From the NCBI GenBank assembly GCA_026388275.1, contig JAPLKB010000034.1, positions 62,001 to 126,000 of the forward strand: DNA of 64,000 nt. Reading direction: 5' to 3'. The DNA is from Pseudomonadota bacterium. GTDB taxonomy: Bacteria; Desulfobacterota; Syntrophorhabdia; Syntrophorhabdales; Syntrophorhabdaceae. This document shows, piece by piece, positions 17,830 through 26,638 of the stretch. The position numbers and the translations under genes were made by a program. Within the stretch, counting starts at the first letter, position 1; every line of letters begins with the position of its first letter. The notes below the pieces were generated by a model. The model was not told where the DNA came from, did not search any database, and worked only from the letters and a program-made list of their open reading frames with translations.

Positions 17830-18211
17830 AGTATTTTCAGTTTAATTCACCACTATAAATCCTCAATAAGGACTATAGAAAGGTTCAGTGTAATATTTTA
17901 TCATCACTAAGCTTTTTAATCTCTATTATTTTTTACCTGTGTTGATTTGATATAAATCCATCTTATTTCCATAAAGCTGCAGTAACAACAACTGTATGCA
18001 GCAAAGTTTTGCCTGAAATAAATCATATCGAGTGGCAACCAATATTCTCTGCGTAAAAAACCTCATCGTAGAAATGGTCAGTTTGTGGGGACAGATACGC
18101 CTGGCAATCAGCGTCACAATTGAAGAGAGCAAGTGTTGATGAGGGAAAAACCCACATCAAAAACTTATTTTAATAACCCATAATATCAGATACTTACACG
18201 ACACAAAAATG
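17830..18211. other. Intergenic region upstream of hicB and left of the IR-flanked cassette
   Basis: AT-rich, no supported gene. A partial copy of the cassette end sequence (GATGAGGGAAAAAC, 18138-18151) lies in the same orientation as the left inverted repeat. Confidence 0.6.
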
Positions 18212-18400
18212 GTGAGGGAAAAACAAATGATTTATACTCACTGAACCACGTACAGCTTCTTGAAGTTGAGAGTTTGTCGTAATTACGATATGTATGCTAT
18301 ATTTCAGTCAGTAATAGATCGTATCTCTATTTCTTTAGTCCCGAGAATATTGAATTTCAACATTTATCATTAAGATTGCCAGTTGAAGGTCGTATAATTC

Positions 18401-18429
18401 TTGACAACCTATGTTGGCCCGAATAGTAT
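18401..18429 (+). promoter_or_regulatory. Candidate sigma-70 promoter of the nuclease cassette
   Basis: TTGACA (18401-18406), 17-bp spacer, TAGTAT (18424-18429). The start site would lie ~45 bases before the ATG at 18481, which has GAGG seven bases upstream. Confidence 0.6.
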
Positions 18430-18480
18430 TAGATAGAATGCCACTTATAGTAAATACATTTTTCATGTTGAGGTTCCATA

Positions 18481-19701
18481 ATGACTGAATCAAACGAAAG
18501 CATGAATGATTTGAAACACCGCAGCCTGGCCGAATTCCTTGTCGGCAATAGTGAATTGGAGGAGTTGTCAGCAAAACTGAGTGAATTCAATATCCTTCAA
18601 GTGCTTCGCATCGAACAGGCAGAAATACGGCACAGTAATGTTTTGGCCTGGCTTCTAAACCCGAGAGAAAGCCACGGTCTGCTCGATACCTTTGTGAGAC
18701 GATTTATCTCAACGCTATTGCTCGATAATGAGCAGGCCGACTTCGGTTTGTCCCCGGCCAAAGTGGAATTAATGAATTTCTCTGATGTGGAAGTGCGGCG
18801 TGAGTGGAGCAACATCGATCTGCTCATCTATAGCAAGGAAAACCGCCTCATTCTACTGATTGAGAAGAAGATACGGACCAAGGAATCCAAGGGTCAACTC
18901 GTCAAGTATAAAGAGCGCGTCAGGAAGACCTTCCCGGACGTTGATGTAATTATCCCAGTGATCCTTACCCTCGACGGTGACGAACCCTCAACGGCAGCTA
19001 AAGAATCGTATTATATTCCCTGGAGCTATGTTGCGCTCTATAAAGCGGCAGGAAAGGTAGCGGAGCAGAACCGGAGCCGCATACCTGAGGATGCACAAAC
19101 GTTCCTCCGCCATTACCTGAACATTTTAAGGAGAGAAACCATGCAAGACAAAGAGCTTGAGGATTTATGTAAATCAATTTACCGGAAGCATAAAGGCGCC
19201 ATAGATCTGATTGTCCAGTATGGTGCCACCACGGGGTTTGGAGAGGCTGCTGATGGCTTTATCACAAAGAACCATAGCAAATTTAAACAAACATACAGCG
19301 CACCGGGGGAGTTGTGGTTCGTTCCGAAAGAATGGGCGCGCGCAATGCACGAATACGAACCTGTCGTGGGTTGGCGATCCCCTTATCCAGTTTCACTCTG
19401 GTTTGTCAGATATCAACAAGCTCAAAAGGTAAGTATCATTTTGGAGGTAGGCCCAATGACCGACGGAACATTCCGTCAACAGTTGGTGAAGGCGTTTGCT
19501 AAAGCTGGATTTAGGACAACTGAAAAATCTTATCGTGAAGATGCAAGATATACACGAGTCTATTCCCGCTCTCACAAAGTTCGAGATTTAGGCGATTCCG
19601 ATGAAATAAAGGAAGTTATAGAGGAGCTATGGCAACAAAGCAAAGATAAAGTTGCAGAAGCCACGAAGGTCATTAATAATTTCGGTTGGAAAAGGAAATG
19701 A
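18481..19701 (+). CDS. PD-(D/E)XK nuclease superfamily protein (PDDEXK_20-like)
   Basis: 406 aa. The N-terminal region has the signature HSNVLAWLLNPRESHGL (residues ~54-70) seen in PD-(D/E)XK proteins of the PF14281 type. The nuclease core follows: VEVRREWSNIDLLIYS with an acidic residue in NIDLLI (~residue 115), then LILLIEKKIRTKE, whose E-x-K completes the catalytic motif, and a GQLVKYKERV helix. The C-terminal half (residues ~230-400) is not recognised. A nucleic-acid-cleaving defence role is inferred from family and context. It is first gene of the IR-bounded cassette. Confidence 0.75.
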   Translation: MTESNESMNDLKHRSLAEFLVGNSELEELSAKLSEFNILQVLRIEQAEIRHSNVLAWLLNPRESHGLLDTFVRRFISTLLLDNEQADFGLSPAKVELMNFSDVEVRREWSNIDLLIYSKENRLILLIEKKIRTKESKGQLVKYKERVRKTFPDVDVIIPVILTLDGDEPSTAAKESYYIPWSYVALYKAAGKVAEQNRSRIPEDAQTFLRHYLNILRRETMQDKELEDLCKSIYRKHKGAIDLIVQYGATTGFGEAADGFITKNHSKFKQTYSAPGELWFVPKEWARAMHEYEPVVGWRSPYPVSLWFVRYQQAQKVSIILEVGPMTDGTFRQQLVKAFAKAGFRTTEKSYREDARYTRVYSRSHKVRDLGDSDEIKEVIEELWQQSKDKVAEATKVINNFGWKRK

Positions 19702-19740
19702 GTACCGGATCACATGCGGAGATTCGGTTGACGAGGGTCT

Positions 19741-20355
19741 ATGAAAATAAGAAGAAAGCCTGTTCGAAATAATACCGAAGATGCTGTGGTAACCACAGGA
19801 AAAGAAATTTCCAAGGGCGCTTTCCAACGCTGGGCAAAGAGCTACCGAGCTGCCGCCCGTCTCGATGGTTATCATGCTGCCGCGAGGACTCTATCCCTTG
19901 AGCACGACGACCATGCAACGATACGGCAAGCACAGCGTGCGGTCCGTGAGAACATCCAGCTTGTCTCGGTCGCAATGTCCTTTGCATTGCTCAACGAAAC
20001 GGCTGATTTCGCGCCTATGATCGGCAAGCAGACTTACGATGCCGAAGCCTCCCCCTGCCGCTATATGGTTCTCTTTTTTGATTATGAAGGCAACACGCGC
20101 TGGCTCCTCGTCGATGAGCTGCGCGAAATAGACTTGGCGGACCAGGTCGCTGCGGGTCGTCTCTGGGCGCCAACTGTTGCAGAAATATGCATCCGCCACC
20201 CAGGGGAGCGGCCGTTCTCACGGGACGAGTACACACGCATCGAGAAAGAAGTCGAAGACGATCTACGGTTTGACTTAAATGAGAGTGAGTTGTCGATCGA
20301 CTTCAACCGTTACTCCGTTGGGCTCCAGGTGTGTTTGGAGGAACTCGATGAATGA
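19741..20355 (+). CDS. Unrecognised 204-aa protein, cassette second gene
   Basis: I do not recognise a family. The protein starts with a basic stretch (MKIRRKPVRN) and then a helical, alanine/arginine-rich section (residues ~25-65). A beta-rich middle follows (CRYMVLFFDYEGNTRWLLVDELREIDLADQV), with an acidic end (EKEVEDDLRFDLNESELSIDF). It has no signal peptide or membrane segment. ATG 19741 has GAGGGT a few bases upstream. It lies 39 bases after the PD-(D/E)XK gene on the same strand and shares its higher G+C, so the two are likely co-transcribed and may act together, for example as effector and partner or immunity protein. Confidence 0.6.
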   Translation: MKIRRKPVRNNTEDAVVTTGKEISKGAFQRWAKSYRAAARLDGYHAAARTLSLEHDDHATIRQAQRAVRENIQLVSVAMSFALLNETADFAPMIGKQTYDAEASPCRYMVLFFDYEGNTRWLLVDELREIDLADQVAAGRLWAPTVAEICIRHPGERPFSRDEYTRIEKEVEDDLRFDLNESELSIDFNRYSVGLQVCLEELDE

Positions 20356-20751
20356 GTCCGTTCTGTATGGAATAATGAATGAACTAATCCGATAACATGA
20401 TGCATTACTAACGGAAATTCTTAGAGTATTGTTTTATACTAACCATTTGCTAGCGAAGAAGACCCTGGTTCCAACACGTTGCGTATAAATCATTAGTTTT
20501 TCCCTCACGGTTTTTCCATCCACTAACATACCAATAATATTAAAATTATTGGTATCATTTTTAATGGTGTTTTTCACGTACGTCAAACATCGTATTGAGC
20601 TTTTTTGTGGTAGCTGTTAATTAAAACAAAATGTCATAGTTTATAAACTTGCATATAAATAAAGGTATTGTCAAAAGTTACATGATATAATGATGGTAAT
20701 GTTTTGTAAATACAAGATGTTATGATATAAAATAAGGAGGAGGTAAAAATC
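20356..20751. other. Intergenic region right of the cassette
   Basis: Contains the right 26-bp inverted repeat (20483-20508) and then very AT-rich DNA leading to the strong ribosome site AAGGAGGAGG of the next gene. No supported gene. Confidence 0.6.
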
Positions 20752-21033
20752 ATGTCAGAAGAAAAAGGAATAGGCTACCGGGTAGTCGGTACAATAAAGG
20801 AAGTAAAGGGATATTGCAATGCAGGGCATAAAGTTGGGGAAAAAATTGAGTTGAGCGGGCATCGCTCAGGCAATATGTGCGGTTTTTTCTATCATGATTT
20901 GTTCCCCTATGTTATTATGCTACAGTTTGGCGGTGGTTTCCCTGTCGAATGGGGAGACCCTGACGTTATTGAAGCCAGTTGTATGGATATAAAGAATGCA
21001 GTAACGATAGAACTAAGACGCATAAAAGAGTAA
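20752..21033 (+). CDS. TIGR04076-family small protein
   Basis: 93 aa. The pattern GYCNAGHKVGEKIELSG, MCGFFYHDLFPYVIMLQFGGGFPVEWGDPD and CMDIKNAVTIELRRI matches the TIGR04076 family, which has conserved cysteines and unknown function and is common in anaerobes. Conserved Cys residues at positions ~23, 42 and 81 might bind a metal. A strong Shine-Dalgarno (AAGGAGGAGG) lies about eight bases before the ATG. It stands alone, followed by a structured repeat. Confidence 0.8.
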   Translation: MSEEKGIGYRVVGTIKEVKGYCNAGHKVGEKIELSGHRSGNMCGFFYHDLFPYVIMLQFGGGFPVEWGDPDVIEASCMDIKNAVTIELRRIKE

Positions 21034-21140
21034 TATATTATCTTTTAATAATAAGGCGTTTGTTAAAAAGTTATCAAGTTGAGCAATGGATAAACAGTAC
21101 AAAAAAGGTACAAAATAAAATTTGAAAATGTATTTTTTAT

Positions 21141-21325
21141 TCCGGGTTTGCATAAACATATATGCAAATCCGGTTTGAGTGGGCGACGGCATGTTGGGAA
21201 TTTTGCAGATGTGGATGGGCTGCGAGATTTGCAGGCCGCAGACGTACTGAACGTACGTCGGAGGATCGCAAGGCGAAGCAGACCGCCGCAGATCAAAATT
21301 CCCAACATGCCGTTGACCGACCAAG
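21141..21325 (+). repeat. Structured dispersed repeat, copy B
   Basis: 185 bp that align end to end with the minus strand of 10497-10680. Hairpin 1 has arms 21142-21154/21161-21173 (CCGGGTTTGCATA/TATGCAAATCCGG). A long stem has perfect 19-bp arms at 21187-21205 and 21294-21312 (CGGCATGTTGGGAATTTTG). An inner palindrome lies at 21241-21259 (GACGTAC/GTACGTC). Open frames across it are by-products of the repeat. It ends ~64 bp before the phosphomannomutase start. Confidence 0.85.
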
Positions 21326-21388
21326 AGAAAACCAAGAAAAACATAAAATGCAAAAGGACAATACCTGCAGCCATCAAGGGAGGGAAAC

Positions 21389-22744
21389 ATGAATAAAGAG
21401 ATTTTTAGAGAGTATGATATAAGGGGCACAGTAGAGCAAGACTTAACTGACGATGTTGTGAAAAATATCGGCAGAGCCCTGGCAACATACATGTCCGACC
21501 GCGGTAAAATAAATGCATCTGTGGCAAGGGATGGCAGACTAAGCTCGGAACATTTTAAAAATCTTCTTGTTGAAGGCATGGTTGAAAGCGGCCTGAACGT
21601 CGTTGACCTTGGGCAGGCGCCTACCCCTTTGTTTTATTTTTCTCTTTTTAATCTCGGGATGGAAGGCGGAATTATGGTAACGGGGAGTCACAACCCGCCT
21701 GAATTCAACGGCTTTAAAGTAGCTTTTGGAAAAGCCACTCTTTTCGGTGATGAAATACAGGATTTGAGAAAAATAATAGAAGAAGAGAGATTTGTCCACG
21801 GAACAGGCTCCTTCAGAGAGTACAAAAATATCGTTGATGATTACTACACGTTTTTGCGTGGGAATATTAAACTCAATAAAAAATTCAAAGTGGTAATAGA
21901 TGCCGGAAACGGTGTTGGAGGCGTGGTTGCTCTCCCTATTTTGAAGGAAATGGGGCAGGAAGTAATAGACCTTTATTGTGATGTGGACGGGCATTTCCCG
22001 AACCATTTTGCAGACCCGACAGTTGAAAAAAATCTTGTTGACCTCAGAAAAACGGTCGTTGAAACAAAAGCCGATGTCGGCATCGGCTACGACGGCGACG
22101 CCGACAGGATCGGTGTGATTGATAATGAAGGGAACATTATCTGGGGCGATTATCTTATGATCATTTTTGCAAGAGATATTTTCAGGGAGAAAAAAGGCGC
22201 CTACTTTGTGTCTGAGGTAAAATGCTCGCAGAACCTCTATGAAGATATTGAAAAGCATGGCGGCATTCCGATTATGTGGAAGGCAGGTCATTCATTGATA
22301 AAAAAGAAAATGAAGGAAGTTAATGCCGTTCTCGGCGGCGAGATGAGCGGGCATATGTTTTTCGCTGACAGATTTTTCGGATACGATGATGCCATTTACG
22401 CATCTCTGCGGTTCCTTGAGATCATGGAAAGAGATGGGAGGCCTGTTTCCGAGTTTCTAAAAGACCTTCCGAAGCTGTACTCAACACCCGAGATACGGAT
22501 AAACTGTCCGGATGAAATAAAGTTCGACGTAGTTAAAAAACTGACTGAATATTATAGAAGTAAGTTTAAAATTATCGATATAGATGGTGTAAGGTTGGTA
22601 CTCGATGACGGTTGGGGGCTTGTAAGACCTTCGAACACAGGACCCATACTTGTTCTGCGCTTTGAGGCAAAGACCGAAGAGGCGCTGGAAAGAATCCAGA
22701 AAATGGTCAATGAAGACCTTAACCGGATTATAAAGGAGAATTAA
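21389..22744 (+). CDS. Phosphomannomutase/phosphoglucomutase
   Basis: 451 aa, normal length for the AlgC/ManB-type alpha-D-phosphohexomutase family. It opens with FREYDIRG. The phosphoserine loop is TGSHNPPEFNGFK (~residue 104), the magnesium loop is DGDADRIGV (~residue 236) and the sugar-binding loop is GGEMSGHMFF (~residue 320). The C-terminal phosphate-binding part reads VRPSNTGPILVLRFEA. It interconverts mannose/glucose 1- and 6-phosphates for cell-surface polysaccharide. GGAGGG lies just before the ATG. Confidence 0.93.
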   Translation: MNKEIFREYDIRGTVEQDLTDDVVKNIGRALATYMSDRGKINASVARDGRLSSEHFKNLLVEGMVESGLNVVDLGQAPTPLFYFSLFNLGMEGGIMVTGSHNPPEFNGFKVAFGKATLFGDEIQDLRKIIEEERFVHGTGSFREYKNIVDDYYTFLRGNIKLNKKFKVVIDAGNGVGGVVALPILKEMGQEVIDLYCDVDGHFPNHFADPTVEKNLVDLRKTVVETKADVGIGYDGDADRIGVIDNEGNIIWGDYLMIIFARDIFREKKGAYFVSEVKCSQNLYEDIEKHGGIPIMWKAGHSLIKKKMKEVNAVLGGEMSGHMFFADRFFGYDDAIYASLRFLEIMERDGRPVSEFLKDLPKLYSTPEIRINCPDEIKFDVVKKLTEYYRSKFKIIDIDGVRLVLDDGWGLVRPSNTGPILVLRFEAKTEEALERIQKMVNEDLNRIIKEN

Positions 22745-22828
22745 CATTCAATAAAGAATCATAAATTAAGAATTACCATTACACTTTTCTCTTCTTAATG
22801 CTCCATTCTTCATTGATTAAACCATATT

Positions 22829-25135
22829 ATGAAAATCATACCCAATAATATCATGAAACCAGCCCGCTACACGGGCATTGAACCCAACAGGGTCATGAAA
22901 AATCCTGAAGAAGTCTCTGTCCGTTTTGCCCTTTGCTACCCCGATGTATATGAGATCGGCATGTCCTATTACGGATATTTTCTTCTCTATGAGCTTGCAA
23001 ATACGGTGGAAGGGGTGTGGTGTGAAAGATGCTTTGCCCCCTGGTACGACATGGATGACTACATGAAGTCGAAAGACATACCGTTAAGCGTTCTTGAGTC
23101 CGGAACGCCGTTATATGCAATGGATCTGGTGGGCTTCTCCCTTTCCTATGAACTGAATGTAACAAATGTACTCAACATGCTTAAACTCGGCAAAATACCG
23201 CTAAGATCAGAAGACAGACAAGCCGGCCCTATTATCATCGGCGGCGGACCCCTTATGCTGAATCCGAGACCCTTTGAAAAGTTTTTTGATCTGATTGTTA
23301 TCGGCGAAGCAGAGGAAAGCCTGGTTGAAATGCTGAATGTCTTTAAAAGTATAAAAGGAGACAACAGAGCAAATATTATCAGAGAACTGGCAAAGATCGA
23401 AGGTATTTACTCTCCTTTATATCCTAAAGAATCCGTAAAAAGGTCGTATATAAAAGACCTTGACGCTTCTTATCACCCGTTAAAGCCGCCTATACCTGTT
23501 TCCGGAAGCATCCATAACAGGCTGAATATCGAAATATCGAGAGGCTGCGGAAACGGATGCCGCTTCTGTATGGCAGGATTCGGATATAGACCATACAGGG
23601 AAAGATCCTTTGAAAGGATTAAGGAGATAATAGACATCTCAATTAAGGGTACCGGGTACGAAGAGATATCCCTTCTTTCATTGAGTTCCGGCGACTACAG
23701 CGCCCTTTTTCAAACCATCTCCTATATAAAAGAGCACCATAAAGGGGTATCCGTTTCATTGCCATCCCTGAAAATAGGCAGCATAAGTGAAGATGAGATT
23801 GGAGCAATAAGCAGCATTGCAAGGACCGGATTTACCTTTGCCCTTGAATCTGCTTCTCCCGGGATCAGATGCATGATTAATAAAAATATTGATGTTGATG
23901 TGCTTTTCAGGCAACTGCCTCTCCTTAAAAAGTGCGGCTGGAGAAGATTGAAAATATACTTCATGATAGGTTTCCCATGGGAAAAGGAAGAAGACATATC
24001 AATAATCAAAGAGATTGTCAGGAGTTTTGAACAGGCCGGCATGGATATAAATCTTGCAATTTCTCCATTTATCCCCAAGCCGCATACACCCTTCCAGTGG
24101 CTGCCCATGGAAGATGCAGATACTCTGAGAGAAAAGATGTCAGTAATAAGAACACTGCTGCGGAAAAAGGGTAAAACAGTAAAATACAGAGATGTTGCGA
24201 CAAGCATGATCGAGGGGATAATTTCAAGAGGCGATGCCTCCCTGTCGCCTCTTTTTGAATACCTTGCAGACAAAGATGTAAGGCTTGAAGCATGGAGAGA
24301 ATTTTTTAAACCGGAAGTCTATTATGAATGGTTCAATAATAACGGAATAGGCATGGAAAAATACCTCGGGAAAAAGGAGTTTGACAAACCTCTGCCATGG
24401 GAATTTATTGATACAGGTGTTGACAAGTCCTTTCTGATCGACGAAACAAAAAGTGCTGAACTTGGCAAGCTCACTACAGACTGTTATTCAGGTTGTGCAC
24501 AGTGCGGCATAGGCTGTGAATCAGAAGTCAGGATTGGGAAATCACAAATCACAAATCTTAAATCTCAAATTTCTGATTCCGAAATTAATACGGTTCAATA
24601 CGTCCAAAAGCCGGAAAATCCAAAGTTCACAATTACAAAAAAGTTTACGCTCAGATACGGAAAATATGGTAATGCAAGGTATATGGGTCATATTGACGCC
24701 ATGGATATCCTGCTCCGGGCACTCAGGGTTTCCGGGGTTTCGATAAAAATGCACGGGAAATACCATCCTATGCCGAATATTGCCCTGTCCGATGCACTTC
24801 CCGTCGGGATCGAGAGCATCTGCGAATTAATGGAAATAGAGACAGAGACCGGCACTTTTTCGGATAAAAAAGTGCTAAAGGAAATGAACAGGATATTGCC
24901 TGCAGGTATGAAGATTTTAGAAATTGTTGAGAGCAACCTGAAATATATGGTAAAAGAATATACATATATTTTGGTCTCCGGTGAAAATGAAGGACTGGAA
25001 GATTTAAAAAAATGGAGAACCGGAACAAAAAACACTTTTTACCTTTGGAAAGGCAAGGGAATTAAAACATTTTGGCAAAAAGGAATATTTAGCAGGATAA
25101 TGAAAGTAGAAGACAGGAAGATACATGGGATCTGA
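22829..25135 (+). CDS. TIGR03960-type radical SAM protein with C-terminal TIGR03936/DUF2344 domain
   Basis: 768 aa. A B12-binding-like N-terminal region (residues ~30-200, with GGGPLMLNPRPFEKFFD) is followed by the radical SAM core. Its cluster motif is RGCGNGCRFCMAG (~residue 239), with three cysteines in CxxxCxxC spacing. The C-terminal DUF2344 domain starts FTLRYGKYGNARYMGHIDAMD (~residue 610). Such fusions usually precede RNase G, as here. The substrate is unknown; a tRNA- or ribosome-related modification is suspected in the family. The linker before DUF2344 (GKSQITNLKSQISDSEI, 24,536-24,590) is coded by an AATCACAAATC-type spacer repeat absent from usual homologues. Confidence 0.88.
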   Translation: MKIIPNNIMKPARYTGIEPNRVMKNPEEVSVRFALCYPDVYEIGMSYYGYFLLYELANTVEGVWCERCFAPWYDMDDYMKSKDIPLSVLESGTPLYAMDLVGFSLSYELNVTNVLNMLKLGKIPLRSEDRQAGPIIIGGGPLMLNPRPFEKFFDLIVIGEAEESLVEMLNVFKSIKGDNRANIIRELAKIEGIYSPLYPKESVKRSYIKDLDASYHPLKPPIPVSGSIHNRLNIEISRGCGNGCRFCMAGFGYRPYRERSFERIKEIIDISIKGTGYEEISLLSLSSGDYSALFQTISYIKEHHKGVSVSLPSLKIGSISEDEIGAISSIARTGFTFALESASPGIRCMINKNIDVDVLFRQLPLLKKCGWRRLKIYFMIGFPWEKEEDISIIKEIVRSFEQAGMDINLAISPFIPKPHTPFQWLPMEDADTLREKMSVIRTLLRKKGKTVKYRDVATSMIEGIISRGDASLSPLFEYLADKDVRLEAWREFFKPEVYYEWFNNNGIGMEKYLGKKEFDKPLPWEFIDTGVDKSFLIDETKSAELGKLTTDCYSGCAQCGIGCESEVRIGKSQITNLKSQISDSEINTVQYVQKPENPKFTITKKFTLRYGKYGNARYMGHIDAMDILLRALRVSGVSIKMHGKYHPMPNIALSDALPVGIESICELMEIETETGTFSDKKVLKEMNRILPAGMKILEIVESNLKYMVKEYTYILVSGENEGLEDLKKWRTGTKNTFYLWKGKGIKTFWQKGIFSRIMKVEDRKIHGI

Positions 25136-26612
25136 ACTGATCATTAATGTAACATTCAATGAAATTCGTATGGCTTTTCTGGAAAATAGCATGCCTGTGG
25201 AATTTTTTATCGAAAGGAAAAACGATAAAAACATGGTGGGAAACATTTTCAAAGGCAGGGTAGCAAGGATTGTTCCTGGAATGGACGCCGCCTTTGTTGA
25301 TGTTGGACTTGAAAAATCAGCATTTTTGTATGTCGGCGATATCATGCTGGATAAGGCTATGTACGAGGAATATGAAGATGCAGACCTTATTTTCCCCATT
25401 GAGATGAACGAAAGGATAGAAGGTGTATTAGAAGAAGGGCAGGAATTGATCGTACAGGTTTCAAGAGAACCTATAGGCCAAAAAGGAACTAAAGTCACTT
25501 CAAAAATAACGCTGCCGGGAAGACTGCTTGTTCTTATGCCGTCGACTCAGCATATCGGTGTATCAAGACGAATAGATCAGGAAGAAGAAAGAAAAAGACT
25601 GGCTGATATGTTAAAAGACATATGCCCGAAAGGGTTCGGTCTCATTGCAAGAACCGCTTCGGAAGGCAAAACAACTGAAGAGCTGTCGGCTGATCTTAAC
25701 TTTTTAATGAGAATATGGGAGAGCATCCATGAGAAGGCAAAATATACAAGGGCGCCTTCTATACTGCATCAGGACCTCGGGTTGATATTGCGGGTCATCA
25801 GAGACCTCCATTCACACAATCTGAAAAAGATCGTAATTGACAATGAACCGCTTTTTAAAACTATTGAGGAGTTTCTAAAGGAATATCTGCCGGAAGAAAA
25901 ATGCGAAGCAATTTATTTTGATGAAAAAGACCCCATATTTGAAGCATATGGAATTGAAATAGACATTGCCAAACTTATACAGAAGAAAATATGGTTAAAA
26001 TCAGGGGGATATATAATAATAGATTATACCGAGGCATTGACGGTTATTGATGTCAATACCGGCAGGTATCTTGGGAAAAAAGGTCTTGAGGACACCATAC
26101 TGCGAACAAACCTTGAAGCCGTGAAAGAGATAGCATACCAGATAAGGTTGAGGAACATCGGGGGAATTATTGTTGTAGATTTTATAGACATGGAGAGGAA
26201 AGAATCGAGAGATACGGTCTTTCAGGCTCTAATGGAAGCTCTAAAAAGGGACAGGATAAAAACTTTCGTGTATCCCATCAGTGAGATCGGCCTCGTCCAG
26301 ATTACACGGAAAAGGACAAGACACAATATAGTCAACATGCTTACTGAAACCTGCCCGAACTGCGACGGTTCAGGCTATGTAAAATCAAGATACACAGTTT
26401 GTTATGAAGTACTCAGAGAAATCAGAAGTTTTTGCAGGAATGAAGAGGTGGATAGCGTGAACGTCTATCTATCCCCCGAAGCAGCAACTTTTATTTACGA
26501 GGAAGAGAAAAGTTCAATAGAGTTCATAGAAAATACCCTTAAAACAAAGGTTAATCTTATTGCCAATCCTGATTTCAGCATTGACAGGTTCCAGGTAGTA
26601 AAAGCATCGTAG
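25125..26612 (+). CDS. rng: Ribonuclease G/E family protein
   Basis: 495 aa, RNase G length, without the long RNase E scaffold. It starts GSELIINVTFNEIRMAFLEN. The S1 domain is near residues 35-100 (GNIFKGRVARIVPGMDAAFVDVG), and the catalytic DNase I-like region carries VIDVNTGRYLG and VVDFIDM (aspartates for Mg2+, ~residues 305-350). The zinc-link CPNCDGSGY is at ~408-416. It processes 5S/16S rRNA and mRNA. The start overlaps the radical SAM gene end by eleven bases, implying coupled expression. Confidence 0.93.
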   Translation: MGSELIINVTFNEIRMAFLENSMPVEFFIERKNDKNMVGNIFKGRVARIVPGMDAAFVDVGLEKSAFLYVGDIMLDKAMYEEYEDADLIFPIEMNERIEGVLEEGQELIVQVSREPIGQKGTKVTSKITLPGRLLVLMPSTQHIGVSRRIDQEEERKRLADMLKDICPKGFGLIARTASEGKTTEELSADLNFLMRIWESIHEKAKYTRAPSILHQDLGLILRVIRDLHSHNLKKIVIDNEPLFKTIEEFLKEYLPEEKCEAIYFDEKDPIFEAYGIEIDIAKLIQKKIWLKSGGYIIIDYTEALTVIDVNTGRYLGKKGLEDTILRTNLEAVKEIAYQIRLRNIGGIIVVDFIDMERKESRDTVFQALMEALKRDRIKTFVYPISEIGLVQITRKRTRHNIVNMLTETCPNCDGSGYVKSRYTVCYEVLREIRSFCRNEEVDSVNVYLSPEAATFIYEEEKSSIEFIENTLKTKVNLIANPDFSIDRFQVVKAS

Positions 26613-26638
26613 AGCAACAGTACAGCAGGAAACGGAAA

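Larger units (their letters stand above)
18212..20508. mobile_element. Two-gene cassette bounded by 26-bp inverted repeats
   Basis: The left end 18212-18237 (GTGAGGGAAAAACAAATGAT...) and the right end 20483-20508 are inverted copies with one mismatch in 26. Between them lie a promoter, a PD-(D/E)XK nuclease and a 204-aa protein, in DNA visibly richer in G+C than the AT-rich flanks. No transposase or target-site duplication was found. It may be a non-autonomous mobile cassette or a hotspot insertion; the pairing could also be coincidental spacer repeats. Confidence 0.5.

Noticed and set aside
21148-21396. Overlapping plus-strand frames (82 and 76 codons) before the phosphomannomutase
   Set aside because: They are read through the structured repeat; no ribosome site or family resemblance, and copy A does not keep the same frames.
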